DNA of 8,120 nt, from NCBI GenBank assembly GCA_003242195.1, contig QGUQ01000074.1, positions 1 to 8,120 on the forward strand, read 5' to 3'. Of the stretch, positions 6,447-8,120 are shown piece by piece. Every line of letters starts with the position of its first letter. Within the stretch, counting starts at the first letter, position 1. Source of the stretch: Bacillota bacterium (GTDB lineage Bacteria; Bacillota; Sulfobacillia; Thermaerobacterales; Thermaerobacteraceae). The notes under the pieces are model-generated. The model was not told where the DNA came from and searched no databases. It saw nothing but the letters and a program-made list of their open reading frames with translations. A program made the position numbers and the translations under genes.

Positions 6447-7154
6447 TCAGCAGCCCCTGCGTTCCCTGCCGCCCGGGGCACCCGCCACCGCCGCGCGGGC
6501 GGCCCGGGCCTGTTCTTCCATCCAGGACAACCAGGCCGACATCCCCGTTCCCGTCCGAGCGGAGACCTCCAGCACGGGCAGGTCGGGACGGACCCGTCCC
6601 AGCGCCGCGTAGAACGCCTCCCGGTCGAAGCCCGCGGCCTCGGCCAGGTCGATCTTCGTCACCACGGCCAGATCGGCCCCCAGGACGATGGTGGGATACT
6701 TGAGCGGCTTGTCCTCGCCCTCCGTCACCGAGAAGAGGACGACCCGCAGGTTCTCGCCGAGGTCGTAACTGGCAGGACAGACCAGGTTGCCCACGTTCTC
6801 GATGAAGAGGAAGTCCAGCGCCGAGAGATCCCAGCCCTCCAGCGCCCGGCCGACCATCTCGGCCTCCAGGTGACAGACCGTGCCCGTGGTGATCTGCCTT
6901 ACGGGCACGCCGGTCTCCCCGAGGCGCCGGCCGTCGTTGTCGGTGGCGAGGTCGCCCACCAACGCCGCCACGCGGAAGCGGTCCCGCAGCCGGGCCAGCG
7001 TGTCCCGCAGCAGGGTGGTCTTGCCCGCTCCGGGGCTGGAAACCAGGCTGACCACATAGACACCCGCCTGCCGGAACCGCTCCCGCAACTCCCGGGCCAG
7101 GATGTCGTTCTTCTTCAGCACGTTCTGCCTGACCTCAACGATCCGGGGTGCCAA
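6447..7154 (-). CDS. hypB: Hydrogenase nickel-incorporation GTPase HypB
   Basis: This 235-residue SIMIBI-class GTPase works with HypA to load nickel into the large subunit precursor. The Walker A motif is SSPGAGKTT (39-47), the guanine-specificity motif is TKID (166-169), and SARTGTG (198-204) follows. C94 and H95 (GTVCHLEAEM) and C126 (ENVGNLVCPASYDLGE) match the metal-binding residues at the dimer interface. The N-terminal CxxCGC high-affinity nickel motif of E. coli HypB and the His-rich stretch of other HypBs are absent, as in the short forms of the family. TTG at 7154 is chosen because GAGGAGG lies 9 bases upstream and the product MAPRIVEVRQNVLKKND aligns with typical HypB N-termini; the longer open frame to 7397 is opposite hypA sequence and looks noncoding. 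It overlaps hypA by 20 bases. The C-terminal 20 residues or so are Ala/Gly/Arg-rich. Confidence 0.96.
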   Translation of the reverse strand: MAPRIVEVRQNVLKKNDILARELRERFRQAGVYVVSLVSSPGAGKTTLLRDTLARLRDRFRVAALVGDLATDNDGRRLGETGVPVRQITTGTVCHLEAEMVGRALEGWDLSALDFLFIENVGNLVCPASYDLGENLRVVLFSVTEGEDKPLKYPTIVLGADLAVVTKIDLAEAAGFDREAFYAALGRVRPDLPVLEVSARTGTGMSAWLSWMEEQARAARAAVAGAPGGRERRGC

Positions 7155-7509
7155 CCCCTTCCCCCTCCTCCCCCTCCAGCGCGAAGAGCTCCAGCTCCCG
7201 CCCGCGGAGGATCTCCGCGGTTCGCGTTCCGCACTCGGGACACGCCATCGGCAGGGGCTCTGGCAGCCTGCGGGGCTGCTGGCACCGGGGACAGAAGACC
7301 TCCACGGCCACCTCCTCGATGACGAGCCTCGCACCCTCCACCGGCGTGCCCGCGGCCGCGATGTCAAAACAGAAGGAAAGGGCCTCCTTGACCACACCCG
7401 CTAGGACGCCCAGACGCACGTGGACGGCACAAACTCGCGCCCAACCCCGCCGCCGGGCCTCTTCTTCCGCCAGTTCGACCAGGTTCTGGGCAATGGACAG
7501 CTCGTGCAT
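7135..7509 (-). CDS. hypA: Hydrogenase nickel metallochaperone HypA
   Basis: This 124-residue protein begins MHELSIAQNLVELAEEEARR, whose His2 (with Glu3) is the nickel-binding end of the family. The zinc site is C73-P-R-C76 and C90-P-E-C93. HypA passes nickel to the hydrogenase precursor together with HypB. The C-terminal 10-15 residues (EGEEGEGVGTPDR) are an acidic tail beyond the usual core. The ATG follows the stop of the DUF1641 gene by 3 bases (TGATCGATG) with no clear Shine-Dalgarno, so it is probably translated by reinitiation. Its 3' end overlaps the hypB start. Confidence 0.97.
   Translation of the reverse strand: MHELSIAQNLVELAEEEARRRGWARVCAVHVRLGVLAGVVKEALSFCFDIAAAGTPVEGARLVIEEVAVEVFCPRCQQPRRLPEPLPMACPECGTRTAEILRGRELELFALEGEEGEGVGTPDR
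7164..7170 (-). promoter_or_regulatory. Ribosome binding site that decides the hypB start
   Basis: GAGGAGG on the minus strand, inside the 3' end of hypA and 9 bases before TTG at 7154. It supports the unusual TTG start and the short HypB N-terminus. Confidence 0.7.
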
Positions 7510-7512
7510 CGA

Positions 7513-8061
7513 TCAGAGGGCCCGCGCACCATTCCGCTGGGAGTCGCCGGACGGGTCACGACCGCCCTGGAGGCCGTTCCCCGGTAAGTCGTTGGTCCCC
7601 TCGGTCAGTTCCCGGGAGAAGCGCTGGGCAAAGGCGAGGACGAAGTGGAGGGCTGGTTGCACGTCCGCATCCCCCAGGGCGCGCAGCAACCCGACCAGTC
7701 CGATACGCTTCGGTTCCCGCGACACCTCGGCGGACGCCTCGACCATGGCCCGGGCGGCCTTGCCCACCACGGCCACCGAACGGGCGTCAAGGACGGCAGA
7801 CCTGAAGAGGGCCTTGACTTGGGGCGACTCGAGCACCTCTTTCAAGCGGGACAGGCCCCTCAGCAGGTCTTCCCAGGGCGTCCGCCCTTCGGCACCGACG
7901 CCCTTCCGCATGGAGATGACGGTCTCGTTGAGGGCTTCGGCGATTTCCGGTCCGCGGCGGAGGAACTGCTCAAGCGCGTCCAGGAGGAAAACCACCTGGT
8001 CCAGCTTGTCCAGGAGGCGCAGCAGGAGCTCCATCGTGCGGGGCTCCGACAGGCGCTCCAT
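7513..8061 (-). CDS. DUF1641-family protein, first visible gene of the operon (N-terminus may extend past the window)
   Basis: The visible product is 182 residues. Residues 10-37 (MELLLRLLDKLDQVVFLLDA then LEQFLRRG) and the C-terminal helix pair GLVGLLRALGDADVQPALHF then VLAFAQRFSREL are typical of DUF1641, whose members sit beside redox enzymes. It is helical, with no Cys and no true membrane helix; residues 154-182 are a polar, probably disordered tail. The ATG at 8061 has AGGAG only 3 bases away; ATG at residue 10 has GGAG 9 bases away; and the frame stays open to the right edge (about 19 more codons, including LEQEL before the ATG), so the true start is uncertain. The biochemical role is unknown. 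Because it leads a group 2a hydrogenase operon, a link to enzyme assembly or quinone docking is worth considering (inference). Only 3 bases separate it from hypA. Confidence 0.85.
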   Translation of the reverse strand: MERLSEPRTMELLLRLLDKLDQVVFLLDALEQFLRRGPEIAEALNETVISMRKGVGAEGRTPWEDLLRGLSRLKEVLESPQVKALFRSAVLDARSVAVVGKAARAMVEASAEVSREPKRIGLVGLLRALGDADVQPALHFVLAFAQRFSRELTEGTNDLPGNGLQGGRDPSGDSQRNGARAL

Positions 8062-8073
8062 GAGCTCCTGCTC

Positions 8074-8090
8074 GAGGGGGCGTTCCCCTC
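8074..8090 (-). other. Possible small GC stem-loop just upstream of the DUF1641 ATG
   Basis: GAGGGG (8074-8079) pairs with CCCCTC (8085-8090) around a 5-base loop, a few bases before the AGGAG-ATG. In sequence this GC-rich such a stem can arise by chance, and it may lie inside the coding frame if the gene starts further upstream. Confidence 0.2.
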
Positions 8091-8120
8091 TCGCGCGCTC
8101 GAGACCCCCCCAAATAATCC

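Noticed and set aside
5472..7322. A 616-codon open frame on the plus strand
   Set aside because: It is antisense to hupS, hypB and part of hypA, with shadow-like composition and no recognisable domain.
7155..7397. A longer HypB with an 81-residue N-terminal extension
   Set aside because: It would sit almost wholly inside hypA, and its Ser/Arg/Trp-rich sequence resembles neither a CxxCGC motif nor a His-rich nickel-storage region.
1..8120. tRNA, rRNA, CRISPR, insertion sequence or attachment-site signals
   Set aside because: Nearly every base is accounted for by protein genes on one strand, and I saw no spaced direct repeats, transposase motifs or cloverleaf-like sequences.

Overview
The window carries one compact minus-strand operon, about 98% coding, for an uptake [NiFe]-hydrogenase. 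It reads from the right edge to the left edge as: DUF1641 protein, hypA, hypB, small subunit (hupS), large subunit (hupL), maturation endopeptidase (hupW), a 117-aa conserved unknown, a TPR protein, a 125-aa unknown, a NifU-Rieske fusion protein, and the N-terminal third or so of an NHL-repeat protein cut by the left edge. Eleven genes are supported. All have stop-to-start gaps under about 65 bases, and five neighbouring pairs overlap. There is no stretch over 300 bases without a gene, and I see no RNA gene, CRISPR array, insertion sequence or attachment site.

The structural subunits look like the cyanobacterial HupSL / mycobacterial Huc lineage (group 2a), judged from remembered family sequences and not from a search. 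The small subunit has no Tat signal and no membrane anchor, carries a C-x-x-N proximal-cluster motif in place of C-x-x-C, and has Gln where the usual distal-cluster His sits. The large subunit has RICGICGG near its N-terminus and DSCLVCTVH near its C-terminus, followed by a 20-residue tail for HupW to remove. HypA and HypB supply nickel. hypC, hypD, hypE and hypF are not in the window. The downstream set (117-aa protein, TPR, 125-aa protein, NifU-Rieske, NHL) is the least understood part. The NifU-Rieske protein is the best candidate for an electron-transfer partner (compare HucE of Mycobacterium smegmatis), and the DUF1641 protein is a candidate for linking the soluble enzyme to the quinone pool. 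In this family the expected physiology is H2 oxidation feeding the respiratory chain, in some members down to atmospheric H2; which affinity applies here cannot be read from sequence.

The organism is a high-GC bacterium (roughly two-thirds G+C by eye) with strong Shine-Dalgarno sequences and many GTG/TTG starts: 6 of 11 genes by my start choices. A high-GC thermophilic Bacillota lineage is my best guess, partly because of the DUF1641 protein, but Actinomycetota or Chloroflexota cannot be excluded. The extreme GC content also produces long open frames on the opposite strand, which I regard as shadows.
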